From Tenuifilum sp. 4138str (GTDB taxonomy: Bacteria; Bacteroidota; Bacteroidia; Bacteroidales; Tenuifilaceae): DNA of 64,000 bases. The DNA lies in NCBI RefSeq assembly GCF_041102575.1, contig NZ_JBGCUE010000004.1, positions 124,001 to 188,000 of the forward strand, written 5' to 3'. The position numbers and the translations under genes were made by a program. Below, in pieces: positions 16,108 through 25,045 of the stretch; position 1 is the first letter of the stretch, and every line of letters starts with the position of its first letter. Under the pieces are notes generated by a model, which saw only the letters and a list, made by a program, of their open reading frames with translations, made no database searches and was not told the DNA's origin.

Positions 16108-16789
16108 GGAAAGGGCCTGAATGGTTTACTTGGAATTTAATGTAAGTAATAGGCAACCCTTGGTCAAGGAACTGCTGCTCGTAAAAGGTTTTAATGCCTA
16201 GAATGGGATCGTTGCTTACCTCGGAGTAAAGATTACTGGTGCAAACCAGCATTTTAAGGTTATTCTGCTCCACCAATGCTTTGGTGTAGGCATGTAAGGG
16301 TTGACTATCGGTTTTAAGGTGAACTATGGCATTTGGTTTTAGGAATTGTATGTAGTAATTCAAAAATCGGCTCGATGTTAACCGTTTGGTTGCCTTCGAT
16401 GGGCGTGGCTGGGGATCGGGGAAGGTCACCCATATTTCATCAACCTCGTCCTGGGCAAAGAATGACTTAATATGCTCAATGCGTGTTCGGATAAAAGCCA
16501 CATTCTTCAAGCCCTCCTCAAGGGCTGTTTTTGCACCCCGCCACATTCGGGCTCCCTTTATATCGATACCTATAAAATTCTTATCCGGGAACATTCGGGC
16601 TAAACCCACGGTGTACTCGCCCTTTCCGCATCCAAGTTCAAGAACAATAGGGTTTTGGTTTTTAAAGAAACCCGATTGCCATTGTCCCTTTAATCTGTAA
16701 TCGGTGTTGAAAACCTCCTGAAACGAAGGTTGGAAAAGGTTCTCAAAAGTTTCGTTCTCGGCAAAACGACGTAGCTTATTTTTCCCCAC
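16079..16789 (-). CDS. trmB: tRNA (guanine-N7-)-methyltransferase
   Basis: 236 residues starting at GTG 16789 (MGKNKLRRFAENETF), the usual start of this family in Bacteroidota. The SAM-binding motif is LELGCGKGEYTV (about 50-61), with FIGIDIKGARMWRGA following, and the tRNA/SAM pocket motif WVTFPDPQPR... near residue 120. It methylates G46 of tRNA in the variable loop. 14 bases separate it from gldH upstream. Confidence 0.95.
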   Translation of the reverse strand: MGKNKLRRFAENETFENLFQPSFQEVFNTDYRLKGQWQSGFFKNQNPIVLELGCGKGEYTVGLARMFPDKNFIGIDIKGARMWRGAKTALEEGLKNVAFIRTRIEHIKSFFAQDEVDEIWVTFPDPQPRPSKATKRLTSSRFLNYYIQFLKPNAIVHLKTDSQPLHAYTKALVEQNNLKMLVCTSNLYSEVSNDPILGIKTFYEQQFLDQGLPITYIKFQVNHSGPFHEPNIEEQR

Positions 16790-16803
16790 AGTAAAATCAA
16801 ACT

Positions 16804-17280
16804 TTATTTATTACTTCCCAGCTCAACCCTAAATCCAATTTCGGAGATACCCTTTAACTGCTCAACCCGCATGGCTTGCTGCAGGGTAATCCTGTACTCA
16901 CCTTCGGCACCAAACCTTACATTTTGCCTGTAAGTAAAGCGGTTATCGCGGTATTTACCCCTTCCTTTCCCTAACCATTTGCCATGGTCATCGGCAAGGT
17001 AACATTCAAATGTGTCGCGTGCAATTGCGCCATTGGGCGCAGCTATATCTATAAACAGGTAAAGGTTTTGGAATGGGTAATCGGTGGTATTCCTAACGTT
17101 CACGTAAAGGTTGTAGTAGGTCATTGTATCCGATACGGGAATTCGGAAACTGGCAATGCTATCGGCATGCCATTGCTCTTGCGGTAAAGCAACGTATCCG
17201 TTGTAAACATAGTTATCGGAACATGCGGCAAATAGCGCAATGGTTATGGCCGAAACGACTAAGAGCTTATGCTTTGTCAT
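16804..17280 (-). CDS. gldH: Gliding motility lipoprotein GldH
   Basis: 158 residues. Lipoprotein signal peptide with lipobox LFAAC (Cys20), then a beta-rich domain with the GldH landmarks YNLYVNVRNTTDYPFQNLYL and the C-terminal EQLKGISEIGFRVEL. GldH is needed for gliding and type IX secretion in Flavobacterium, as part of the lipoprotein set. It overlaps ricT by 14 bases, the usual gene order in this phylum. Gliding itself cannot be inferred, since many non-gliders keep the type IX genes. Confidence 0.93.
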   Translation of the reverse strand: MTKHKLLVVSAITIALFAACSDNYVYNGYVALPQEQWHADSIASFRIPVSDTMTYYNLYVNVRNTTDYPFQNLYLFIDIAAPNGAIARDTFECYLADDHGKWLGKGRGKYRDNRFTYRQNVRFGAEGEYRITLQQAMRVEQLKGISEIGFRVELGSNK

Positions 17281-18427
17281 CGTTTTTATGTTTGTTTTGT
17301 CCTTTGGGTTTGCGACGTTTTTTCAGCTTGGGTTTCGATTTCTTATCGAAGCGGGTGATGCTATCATCCTCCAAACCATCGGTAAAATCGATATGGGTAA
17401 CCGCAGTTTGGGGGGCAACATTAGAATCGAGCAGGCTGGGCACCTTAATGCCTCTTCGGTTTAACTCAATTATCTCATTTACACGTTCCACCGGAACCTC
17501 AATAAGGTTTACCGATGACGATGGCTCTGAGCCAAACCACATACTACGCTTGAAAATATCGGTTTTAAAGTGATAGTAAGTGGCATCTTTGGTTTCGAGC
17601 TGTATGTTTCCTTCGGGTATGTCCTTACGGGCATCAACATAGCTTGCAAGCTCGTAGTTCAAGCAACACTTGAGCTTACCGCATTGGCCAGCTAATTTTT
17701 GGGGGTTAAGTGATAGCTCCTGAATTTTTGCTGCATTTGTGGTAACCGAATCGAATTGGGCAATCCAGGTAGAGCAGCAAAGCTCGCGGCCGCATGTGCC
17801 GATGCCTCCAATTCTACCAGCTTCCTGTCGGGCACCAATCTGGCGCATCTCAACACGTATCTTAAATTCCTCCGCAAGAACCTTGATAAGCTCACGGAAA
17901 TCGACACGTTCATCGGCAATGTAGTAGAATATGGCTTTGGTTTTATCGCCCTGATACTCAACATCGCCAATCTTCATGTCGAGCTTAAGCCTTTCGGCTA
18001 TCTTGCGGGAGCGGATCATAGTATCGTGTTCAAGCGCCATGGCTTCGACCCACTTCTCAATATCGGCCTTTTTTGCCCGGCGGTATATCTTTTTTAGCTC
18101 TGCTGTTTTGGGATCAACGCCCATGCGCTTCATCTGGCGCTCAACCAGCCATCCTGTTAGCGATACTACACCAATATCGTGACCGGGCGATGCCTCAACG
18201 GCAACAATATCGCCTTTCTGTAAGCTTATCTGATTTACATTGCGGTAAAACCCCTTACGGGTGTTCTTGAACTGTATCTCAACAATATCGTATTCCTGGA
18301 GCGTTTCCGGTAGGTCCTGAACCCAATCGTAAACACCAAGTTTGGAGCAGCAATTGCCACAGGAACTATGGTCAGTAACCTCGTTTATGTAAACTGCGTT
18401 GCCCCTTGGGGTATATATTTTTTCCAT
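17267..18427 (-). CDS. ricT: PSP1-domain protein RicT (YaaT)
   Basis: 386 residues from ATG 18427 (MEKIYTPRGN). It has the PSP1 fold with many cysteines: an N-terminal SCGNCC motif and a later cluster CGRELCCSTW...CGKLKCCLNYE. In Bacillus, RicT is part of the iron-sulfur Ric complex that stimulates mRNA maturation by RNase Y, and the Cys-rich motifs are candidate cluster ligands. The C-terminal tail is basic (KKRRKPKGQNKHK) and may bind RNA. It lies between holB and gldH in one operon. Confidence 0.9.
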   Translation of the reverse strand: MEKIYTPRGNAVYINEVTDHSSCGNCCSKLGVYDWVQDLPETLQEYDIVEIQFKNTRKGFYRNVNQISLQKGDIVAVEASPGHDIGVVSLTGWLVERQMKRMGVDPKTAELKKIYRRAKKADIEKWVEAMALEHDTMIRSRKIAERLKLDMKIGDVEYQGDKTKAIFYYIADERVDFRELIKVLAEEFKIRVEMRQIGARQEAGRIGGIGTCGRELCCSTWIAQFDSVTTNAAKIQELSLNPQKLAGQCGKLKCCLNYELASYVDARKDIPEGNIQLETKDATYYHFKTDIFKRSMWFGSEPSSSVNLIEVPVERVNEIIELNRRGIKVPSLLDSNVAPQTAVTHIDFTDGLEDDSITRFDKKSKPKLKKRRKPKGQNKHKNDDKA

Positions 18428-18482
18428 ATTCAATATCAAGCTAAACCTTGCAAAGTTAACTAATTAAACGTAATACCAACTA

Positions 18483-19631
18483 CTATGTTTTAGGGTTGGG
18501 TCCAATATGCTTACTCAGGCTAAACACCATGTCGGCAAAGGTGATTTGGGGATTACCGTTTTGGGCAATGCACTCGTAGGCATGGGAAAATGCTTTGGTG
18601 ACCTGGTTAACATTTGCTGGCCCCAGAAAAGGGGAGAACTTTTTGCCAAAATCGGCTTCGTCGCCTATCAGGTAGGTAATATCGTCGAGTCCCATGTTAA
18701 GCATTAAGCTTTCGCGGGTAAGCTTTAGGGAGTAGCTTAGGAACTCCTTTTGTTCCTCGCGCCCAAGGCGCGAGATATCATCAACCCAGTCGAGCAAATC
18801 AATGTAACGCTTGGCGTAACATAGCCTCATCAGGTTTCGGTACTGCTCAAAATACTCTCCGGTGTTCTGGTTAATCAACCTAAGAGCCTCATAGAAGCTA
18901 CCATTGGAAATTCGTGCAATATCCCCAGCCCTATTAGGTGCTATACCATGTTTCTCAGTAAGAACAACGGCTATTTCGCTTGCTGTTAGGGGAGGTACAT
19001 ACACCTGTTGGGTGCGGGAAATGATAGTTTTGAGGATGAGGTTTGTGTTTTCGCTAACCAGAATGAAAAAGGTTTTTGCGGGGGGCTCCTCAATGAGTTT
19101 TAAAAGCTTATTGGATGCCTGCACGTTCATACGTTCAGCCAGCCAAATAATCATAACCTTAACATCGCTCTCGTAGCTTTTTAGGCTGAGCTTGCGAATT
19201 ACCTCTGAGGCAGTAGCCACGTTGATCATACCCTGCTTGTTGTTAAGGTCAATGGCGTCGTACCAGTCCGTTTCGCCCATGTAGGGGTTTTCCAGTAACA
19301 TTTTACGCCAAATGGCAAGCACATCGGTGCCGGCCTCCTTAGCGCCATCGGCAGTATCGGATTTCTCCTTGCCTGCCTTGCCGGGATATACAAAATGCAG
19401 GTCGGGGTGGATAAGTTTCGAAACCTTTTTACAGGCCGGACAAACCCCGCACGAATCGCTCTCGGTTTTGTTAGTACACATTAGGTATTGTGCAAAGGCA
19501 ACTGCTAACGCAAGTTTCCCTGTACCCGGAGGTCCTGCAAGCAGCATAGCATGTGGCACACGGTTCTCCTTTACCTGCAATAGCAACCGCTCCTTAACCT
19601 GTTCCTGCCCAACTATATCGCTGAAAAACAT
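18483..19631 (-). CDS. holB: DNA polymerase III subunit delta'
   Basis: 382 residues of the clamp-loader AAA+ type. The P-loop is GPPGTGKLAL (33-42) with Leu in place of the usual Thr/Ser, the likely zinc-binding cysteines are Cys52, 61, 64 and 67, and sensor motifs include VKVMIIWLAERMN and SRTQQV. Delta' works with gamma/tau and delta to load the sliding clamp. It has its own promoter at 19658-19686 and starts the operon holB-ricT-gldH-trmB-ATL. Confidence 0.93.
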   Translation of the reverse strand: MFFSDIVGQEQVKERLLLQVKENRVPHAMLLAGPPGTGKLALAVAFAQYLMCTNKTESDSCGVCPACKKVSKLIHPDLHFVYPGKAGKEKSDTADGAKEAGTDVLAIWRKMLLENPYMGETDWYDAIDLNNKQGMINVATASEVIRKLSLKSYESDVKVMIIWLAERMNVQASNKLLKLIEEPPAKTFFILVSENTNLILKTIISRTQQVYVPPLTASEIAVVLTEKHGIAPNRAGDIARISNGSFYEALRLINQNTGEYFEQYRNLMRLCYAKRYIDLLDWVDDISRLGREEQKEFLSYSLKLTRESLMLNMGLDDITYLIGDEADFGKKFSPFLGPANVNQVTKAFSHAYECIAQNGNPQITFADMVFSLSKHIGPNPKT

Positions 19632-19657
19632 ATCGTTCCAAATTATTGGCTAAACTC

Positions 19658-19686
19658 CAAAGTTAACAATTTTATGGTATAGTCAA
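19658..19686 (-). promoter_or_regulatory. Promoter of the holB operon
   Basis: Minus strand: TTG (19686-19684), 18-base spacer, TAACTTTG (19665-19658), an exact -7 match. It is divergent from pgk. Confidence 0.65.
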
Positions 19687-19777
19687 CTTATATTTTGAAA
19701 GCCTTTCCCAAGGCTTTGTTTTCAACCGTTTGCGTGAAAAATATTGATTTAGACTCTGCAATTCACTTCGAATTTTG

Positions 19778-19785
19778 TATTTTTG
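19778..19785 (+). promoter_or_regulatory. -7 box of pgk
   Basis: TATTTTTG at 19778-19785 matches TAnnTTTG, 27 bases before the ATG. No clear TTTG is at the right distance upstream. Confidence 0.55.
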
Positions 19786-19812
19786 TTTCAAACCCACTAA
19801 AAACAATTCAAT

Positions 19813-21075
19813 ATGATAAGCATTGACAGTTACAGCTTTAAGGGGAAGAAAGCCATAGTTAGGGTTGATTTTAATGTGCCCCTGGATAAGAAAACCTTTG
19901 AGGTTACTGACGATACCCGTATTCGTGGCGCATTGCCAACAATCAAGAAGATTCTGAACGACGGCGGTGCTGCCATTCTGATGTCGCATCTTGGCCGCCC
20001 CGATGGGAAACCACAAGATAAGTATTCGTTAAAGCATGTTATTCCCGCAATTGAAAAGAACTTAGGGATGAGCATCAAGTTTGCTCCCGATTGTGTAGGT
20101 GATGAAGCTAAAAAGCTTGCTGCTGAGCTCAAGGCCGGAGAGGTACTCTTGCTCGAGAATCTTCGTTTTTATGAGGAGGAAGAGGGCAAGCCCTATAGCT
20201 TAGCCGAAGATGCTAGCGAGGAGCAAAAAAAGGAAGCCAAGGCAAGGGTTAAAGAGAGTCAAAAAGAGTTTGTAAAAAAACTTGCCAGCCTTGCCGATTG
20301 CTACGTTAACGATGCCTTTGGTACTGCACACCGTGCCCACGCTTCCACTGCGTTAATTGCTGCTCATTTCCCCGGCAATAGCATGTTTGGTTACCTGATT
20401 GAAAGCGAGCTAAAGGCTATGGATAAGGTTCTTAAAGCTCCTGAAAAGCCCTTCACTGCCATTATGGGAGGAGCTAAGGTGTCCGATAAAATTTTGATAA
20501 TTGAGAATCTGCTTGAGCGCGTTGATAACCTGATTATTGGTGGTGGAATGACCTACACGTTTATCAAGGCTCAGGGTGGAGAAATTGGAAAATCCATATG
20601 CGAGGACGATAAGCTTGAGCTTGCTCGCGAGCTGCTTTCCAAGGCCAAGGCCAAAGGGGTTAACGTGTACCTGCCTGTTGACGCCGTAAATGCCGATGCG
20701 TTTGATGCAAATGCTAATACCAATATCAGCAAGATTGACCAAACCCCTGCGGGGTGGATGGGGCTCGATATAGGTCCTGAAACCGTTAAGCTTTTCAGCG
20801 ATGTTATCCTAAAATCCAAAACCATACTCTGGAATGGCCCTATGGGTGTTTTTGAGATGGATAAGTTTGCCCAGGGCACATCGGAAATTGCTAAGGCTAT
20901 TGCCGAGGCTACAGCAAAAGGGGCATTCAGCCTTGTTGGCGGTGGCGATTCAGTAGCCGCAGTAAACAAGAATAAGCTTGCCGACAAAATATCGTACGTT
21001 TCAACCGGCGGTGGTGCCATGCTTGAGTATATGGAAGGCAAGGAACTTCCAGGCATTAAAGCCATCAGAGGCTAA
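19813..21075 (+). CDS. pgk: Phosphoglycerate kinase
   Basis: 420 residues. The substrate-binding N-domain carries [16 protein letters not shown] and [14 protein letters not shown], and the nucleotide domain has GGAKVSDK and the C-terminal GGGDSVAAV. It transfers phosphate between 1,3-bisphosphoglycerate and ADP in glycolysis. A charged insertion ([18 protein letters not shown], about residue 136) is usual in the Bacteroidota enzymes. Monocistronic with promoter and terminator. Confidence 0.97.
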   Translation: MISIDSYSFKGKKAIVRVDFNVPLDKKTFEVTDDTRIRGALPTIKKILNDGGAAILMSHLGRPDGKPQDKYSLKHVIPAIEKNLGMSIKFAPDCVGDEAKKLAAELKAGEVLLLENLRFYEEEEGKPYSLAEDASEEQKKEAKARVKESQKEFVKKLASLADCYVNDAFGTAHRAHASTALIAAHFPGNSMFGYLIESELKAMDKVLKAPEKPFTAIMGGAKVSDKILIIENLLERVDNLIIGGGMTYTFIKAQGGEIGKSICEDDKLELARELLSKAKAKGVNVYLPVDAVNADAFDANANTNISKIDQTPAGWMGLDIGPETVKLFSDVILKSKTILWNGPMGVFEMDKFAQGTSEIAKAIAEATAKGAFSLVGGGDSVAAVNKNKLADKISYVSTGGGAMLEYMEGKELPGIKAIRG

Positions 21076-21097
21076 CATTACTTTAAAATCCATATTG

Positions 21098-21129
21098 TGC
21101 CCTAAACATAAAAAGTTTAGGGCATTTTT
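21098..21129 (+). terminator. Intrinsic terminator after pgk
   Basis: TGCCCTAAAC (21098-21107) and GTTTAGGGCA (21115-21124), loop ATAAAAA, then TTTTT. Confidence 0.9.
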
Positions 21130-21390
21130 ATTCGTATATTTCATAAAATTGATATCAATCTAGTTGAATTTGTTGATTAATGCCATCTCGGCCTCGCTTT
21201 TTGCTTTTTACTTTTCCTCTAACTTCAAAATATTCATTCTACTCCGGCTCATTCCCACCTAAAGTCACACATTTAACTTTTTAAACGTTTCACGGCTCAC
21301 GTTTCACGGAGTAAAACTTATATCTCCTTTTCCCTTCATCAACCTTTTACAACTTTAGCTGTTTAACTTTCGATGTTTCAATTTAAAAGC
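21130..21390. other. Intergenic stretch between pgk and mrp
   Basis: No gene seen. Contains a short heptad array at 21285-21312 (ACGTTTC, ACGGCTC, ACGTTTC, ACGGAGT) and AT-rich sequence leading into the mrp promoter. Confidence 0.6.
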
Positions 21391-21398
21391 TAACTTTG
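21391..21398 (+). promoter_or_regulatory. -7 box of mrp
   Basis: TAACTTTG at 21391-21398 is an exact match; TTTC at 21368-21371 is a one-base-off -33 element with a 19-base spacer. Confidence 0.6.
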
Positions 21399-21424
21399 CG
21401 GTTAATTTAAACTAAATAAAAACT

Positions 21425-22531
21425 ATGGTTTTATCGTTGGATTCGGTCAATGAGGTGCTTTCTACTGTTTTGCACCCCGAAACCAGTAAGGATATTGTAA
21501 GCATGGGAATGGTGCAGGGGTTAAACGTTGAAGGCAGTAAGGTATCGTTTACCCTTAAGCTAACAAAGAGTAACGACCCATTCGCATCGTCGTTGAAAAA
21601 AGCTGCCACCAAAGCCATCCAGCAGAAGTTTGGCGAGAATGTAGAGGTAGATATTTTGGTAGTTGCCGATGTGGCACCCAAAGTATCGCCCTTGAAGCAG
21701 AAGGCATCAATCAGTAAGGTGAAGAATATCATAGCCATTGCCTCTGGCAAGGGTGGAGTGGGTAAATCGACCATTGCGGCAAACCTTGCTGTTGCCGTTG
21801 CAAAAACAGGAGCCAGGGTTGGTTTGATTGATGCCGATATTTATGGCCCATCAATCCCTAAGATGTTCAACATGGAGCACACCCAGCCCGAGATTGTTAA
21901 GGAAGAGGGAATGGAACTTATAGTTCCGGTTGAGAATTACGGTGTTAAATTGCTTTCCATTGGCTTTTTTGTTGACCCCAATAGCGCTCTTGTTTGGCGT
22001 GGGCCAATGGCTACCAGTGCGCTTAAGCAGCTAATCCATCAAGGGGCCTGGGGTGAGCTCGATTACCTTTTCATTGATATGCCTCCGGGAACCAGCGATA
22101 TTCACCTTACTTTAGTTCAGGAAGTTCCGGTAACTGGTGCAGTTATTGTTAGCACCCCACAGGATGTAGCTTTAGCCGATGCGGTGAAAGGAATAAGCAT
22201 GTTTGCCAGCCCAAGCATCAATGTACCCGTGCTTGGTTTAGTTGAGAACATGGCATGGTTCACCCCTGAGGAGCTGCCAAACAATAAATACTACATTTTT
22301 GGCAAGGAGGGTTGCAAGAAGCTGGCCGATAGAATGAAAATACCCCTACTTGGTCAAATTCCCATAGTTCAAAGCATCCGTGAGGGTGGCGATTACGGTG
22401 AGCCCGTGGCAATTCATGCCTCAATCACCGGTAAGGCCTTCGATGAGCTTGCTAAAAACCTGATTGAGCGCGTTGAGTGGCGCAACAGGGAGTTACCTCC
22501 CACTCAAATAGTTAATGTTCAACATAAATAA
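21425..22531 (+). CDS. mrp: Mrp/ApbC-type iron-sulfur cluster carrier ATPase
   Basis: 368 residues. An N-terminal MIP18-type (DUF59) domain (about 1-85) is followed by a deviant Walker P-loop GKGGVGKST (108-116) and switch motifs GLIDADIYGPSIPKM and DMPPGTSDIH. Mrp proteins hold and hand over [4Fe-4S] clusters. The CPxC cluster-binding motif usual in ApbC is replaced by sequence around FTPEELPNNKYYIFGKEG, which appears typical of the phylum. Followed after 20 bases by the NfuA-like gene, which fits a role in cluster delivery. Confidence 0.93.
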   Translation: MVLSLDSVNEVLSTVLHPETSKDIVSMGMVQGLNVEGSKVSFTLKLTKSNDPFASSLKKAATKAIQQKFGENVEVDILVVADVAPKVSPLKQKASISKVKNIIAIASGKGGVGKSTIAANLAVAVAKTGARVGLIDADIYGPSIPKMFNMEHTQPEIVKEEGMELIVPVENYGVKLLSIGFFVDPNSALVWRGPMATSALKQLIHQGAWGELDYLFIDMPPGTSDIHLTLVQEVPVTGAVIVSTPQDVALADAVKGISMFASPSINVPVLGLVENMAWFTPEELPNNKYYIFGKEGCKKLADRMKIPLLGQIPIVQSIREGGDYGEPVAIHASITGKAFDELAKNLIERVEWRNRELPPTQIVNVQHK

Positions 22532-22551
22532 CCAAATCAATTATACAAGTC

Positions 22552-22800
22552 ATGTCCAAAGAACAAGTTGTAGCCAAAGTAGAAAAGGCAATTGAAGTAA
22601 TCAGACCATTCCTCCAGAACGATGGTGGCGATATCTCACTTGTTGAGGTAACGGACGATTACATTGTTAAAGTTAAACTTCATGGTGCTTGCGGCAGTTG
22701 CCCATATAGCATTATGACCCTTAAGAATGGTGTGGAACAAGCTATTATTCGCGATGTTCCTGAAATTAAGGAAGTGGTTGCCGTGAACCTTAACTTTTAA
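22552..22800 (+). CDS. NifU C-terminal domain (NfuA-like) scaffold protein
   Basis: 82 residues that consist only of the NifU-like C-terminal domain, with FLQNDGGDISLVEV and the cluster motif CGSCPYS (CxxC near residue 47). Such proteins bind a [4Fe-4S] cluster as a homodimer and transfer it to targets. Located between mrp and the suf operon, it makes a compact cluster-assembly region. Ends just before a terminator. Confidence 0.93.
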   Translation: MSKEQVVAKVEKAIEVIRPFLQNDGGDISLVEVTDDYIVKVKLHGACGSCPYSIMTLKNGVEQAIIRDVPEIKEVVAVNLNF

Positions 22801-22821
22801 TGGTATTCCAGTTATTTGATT

Positions 22822-22848
22822 AAAGCCCCAGTTGGGGCTTTTTATTTT
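22822..22848 (+). terminator. Intrinsic terminator after the NfuA-like gene
   Basis: AAAGCCCC-AGTT-GGGGCTTT (22822-22841) followed by TTTATTTT. Confidence 0.9.
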
Positions 22849-22931
22849 ACTGGCATTCTGAAATATACAAGTTGATATAAAACATACCATTATTTTAGGT
22901 CATTTCCTTTTCATATTCAACTTAAAGCAAA

Positions 22932-22962
22932 TATCTTTGCACCTAATTTAGATTAAATCTAA
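22932..22962 (+). promoter_or_regulatory. suf promoter with a palindrome at the expected start site
   Basis: TATCTTTG at 22932-22939 is an exact -7 box. From 22948 to 22962 lies the perfect palindrome TTAGATT-A-AATCTAA, which would cover the transcription start. Position and symmetry suggest a repressor operator, for example for an iron- or redox-responsive regulator, but the regulator is not identified. The 5' leader to sufB would be about 85 bases. Confidence 0.5.
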
Positions 22963-23030
22963 TTTAACTGTGAATCGCTAAACATTAGCATTTGTAGTTT
23001 GTTGCTATTTTGTTAAAGTGTTAAACCGAT

Positions 23031-24479
23031 ATGGCAGAAGAACAGGATAAGATACTTGAAGAGGTTACTGGTTCCGAGTATAAATACGGTTTTGTAACCA
23101 ACGTTGAAACCGAAACCATACCTAAAGGACTTAGTGAGGATATAATCCGAATGATTTCGGAAAAGAAAGGGGAACCCGACTGGATGCTTGAATTCAGGCT
23201 TAAGGCTTTTAGGCATTGGCAAACCATGGAAATGCCCAAGTGGGCACACCTTGAGATTCCTGAAATTAACTATCAGGACATTATTTACTACGCTGCGCCA
23301 AAGCAAAATGCAAAGCTAAACAGCCTGGATGAGATTGATCCTGAAATTAAGGCAACATTCGATAAGCTTGGTATCCCACTCGACGAGCAAAAGGTGCTTG
23401 CCGGAGTTGCTGTTGATGCAGTAATGGATAGCACCTCGGTTAAAACTACTTTCCGTGAGACCCTGGCTGAGCAGGGAATCATTTTCTGCTCAATGAGTGA
23501 GGCCATTCGTGAGCATCCCGATTTAGTACGCAAGTACTTGGCGTCGGTAGTTCCGGTGACCGATAACTACTTTGCGGCTCTCAACTCGGCTGTATTCAGC
23601 GATGGGTCGTTTTGTTACATTCCCAAGGGTGTGCGCTGCCCCATGGAGCTTAGCACCTACTTTCGTATAAATGCAGCTAATACAGGCCAGTTTGAGCGTA
23701 CGCTCATTGTTGCCGACGACGATAGCTACGTATCGTACCTTGAGGGATGTACCGCACCCATGCGCGATGAGAACCAGCTACACGCTGCGGTTGTTGAGAT
23801 TGTTGCACTGGAAAATGCCGAGGTTAAATACTCTACAGTACAGAACTGGTACCCTGGCGATAAGGATGGTAAGGGCGGTATTTACAACTTTGTTACCAAG
23901 CGCGGCATATGCAAGGGCAGAAACAGTAAAATATCGTGGACACAGGTTGAAACAGGCTCGGCCATAACCTGGAAGTACCCAAGTTGTATTCTGCTTGGCG
24001 ATAACTCATACGGCGAATTTTACTCCGTGGCCGTTACCAACAACCGTCAGCAAGCCGACACGGGAACCAAGATGATTCATATTGGCAAGAATACCCGTAG
24101 CCGCATTGTTTCAAAGGGTATATCGGCAGGGCATAGCAATAACAGCTACCGTGGACTGGTTAAGGTACTCAAAGGTGCCGAAAACGCCCGCAATTTCTCA
24201 CAGTGCGACTCGCTACTGCTTGGCGATAAGTGCGGAGCACATACTTTCCCCTACCTTGAGGTAGATAATCCAACGGCTGTGGTGGAACATGAGGCCACAA
24301 CCTCAAAGATAGGCGAAGATCAAATATTCTACTGCAACCAGCGCGGATTGTCAACCGAGGATGCTGTTGGGCTGATAATTAATGGCTACGCCAAGGAAGT
24401 TATCAACAAGCTACCCATGGAGTTTGCCGTTGAAGCACAAAAACTGCTGCAGATAAGCTTGGAGGGGAGTGTAGGGTAG
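23031..24479 (+). CDS. sufB: Fe-S cluster assembly protein SufB
   Basis: 482 residues, standard family length. It contains the SufB core: [10 protein letters not shown]-like start, [16 protein letters not shown] (near 205), [26 protein letters not shown] and the C-terminal [20 protein letters not shown]. SufB scaffolds new Fe-S clusters with SufC and SufD. First gene of the suf operon, followed by an inverted-repeat S23 cassette rather than directly by sufC. Confidence 0.97.
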   Translation: MAEEQDKILEEVTGSEYKYGFVTNVETETIPKGLSEDIIRMISEKKGEPDWMLEFRLKAFRHWQTMEMPKWAHLEIPEINYQDIIYYAAPKQNAKLNSLDEIDPEIKATFDKLGIPLDEQKVLAGVAVDAVMDSTSVKTTFRETLAEQGIIFCSMSEAIREHPDLVRKYLASVVPVTDNYFAALNSAVFSDGSFCYIPKGVRCPMELSTYFRINAANTGQFERTLIVADDDSYVSYLEGCTAPMRDENQLHAAVVEIVALENAEVKYSTVQNWYPGDKDGKGGIYNFVTKRGICKGRNSKISWTQVETGSAITWKYPSCILLGDNSYGEFYSVAVTNNRQQADTGTKMIHIGKNTRSRIVSKGISAGHSNNSYRGLVKVLKGAENARNFSQCDSLLLGDKCGAHTFPYLEVDNPTAVVEHEATTSKIGEDQIFYCNQRGLSTEDAVGLIINGYAKEVINKLPMEFAVEAQKLLQISLEGSVG

Positions 24480-24492
24480 GATGGTTATATGA

Positions 24493-24992
24493 GAGGAAGT
24501 TTAAGGAAGTTAAAGGAAGTTAGAGGGAATTGATGGAGTTAGAGGAATTAATGATTAATACATCATGGATTCAAGTTATAAATCGAGCGTATTTACTGAC
24601 CTTATAGTGTGGCAAAAAGCCCATAAACTTACGCTTTTGGTTTATTCCATTACCCAAAAGTTTCCTCACGAGGAGATTTATTCATTAACATCCCAGTTTA
24701 GACGATCTGTAATTTCAATTCCAGCAAATATTGCTGAAGGATATAAAAGAAAAGGTAGATTGGATAAGCTTAAATTTCTAAATTACGCTCAAGGTAGTTT
24801 AGAAGAAACCCGATATTACACTATTTTGAGTAAGGATTTGGGATATATAGATTTAAGCACATTTGAACTATTGAATGAAAGTATTAATGAAGTAAGTTTT
24901 CTGTTAAACTCTTATTGTTCAACAATTGCCAAAAACGATGATAAATCTTCAACAACTTCTTCTAACTTCCTTTAACTTCCTTTAACTTCCTC
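24493..24992 (+). mobile_element. Inverted-repeat cassette 1, S23-family gene between sufB and sufC
   Basis: Arms: GAGGAAGTTTAAGGAAGTTA plus AAGGAAGTTAGA at 24493-24524, matched by its reverse complement at 24961-24992 (31 of 32 bases). Both arms are tandem repeats of a unit of about 10 bases (GGAAGTTAAA). They enclose a four-helix-bundle gene and little else. The structure is like the intervening sequences in 23S rRNA of some bacteria, which have inverted ends and encode proteins of the same family. No transposase is seen. Confidence 0.6.
24565..24975 (+). CDS. Four-helix-bundle (S23/IVS family) protein, copy 1
   Basis: 136 residues with the family signature SQFRRSVISIPANIAEGYKR (43-62) and LKFLNYAQGSLEETRYY. 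Predicted to be an all-helical bundle. Members are encoded in rRNA intervening sequences and as free-standing genes, and the Avd protein of diversity-generating retroelements is related; the cellular role of free-standing copies is unknown. It is more AT-rich than the suf genes, and a transcript from the suf promoter would contain it inside a large stem-loop. Homologous to, but clearly diverged from, the copy at 27314. Confidence 0.85.
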   Translation: MDSSYKSSVFTDLIVWQKAHKLTLLVYSITQKFPHEEIYSLTSQFRRSVISIPANIAEGYKRKGRLDKLKFLNYAQGSLEETRYYTILSKDLGYIDLSTFELLNESINEVSFLLNSYCSTIAKNDDKSSTTSSNFL

Positions 24993-25045
24993 AAATTCAT
25001 TTAATTTTAAACAACAATTGTAGTAAATAATCAAAAGTAAAACAT

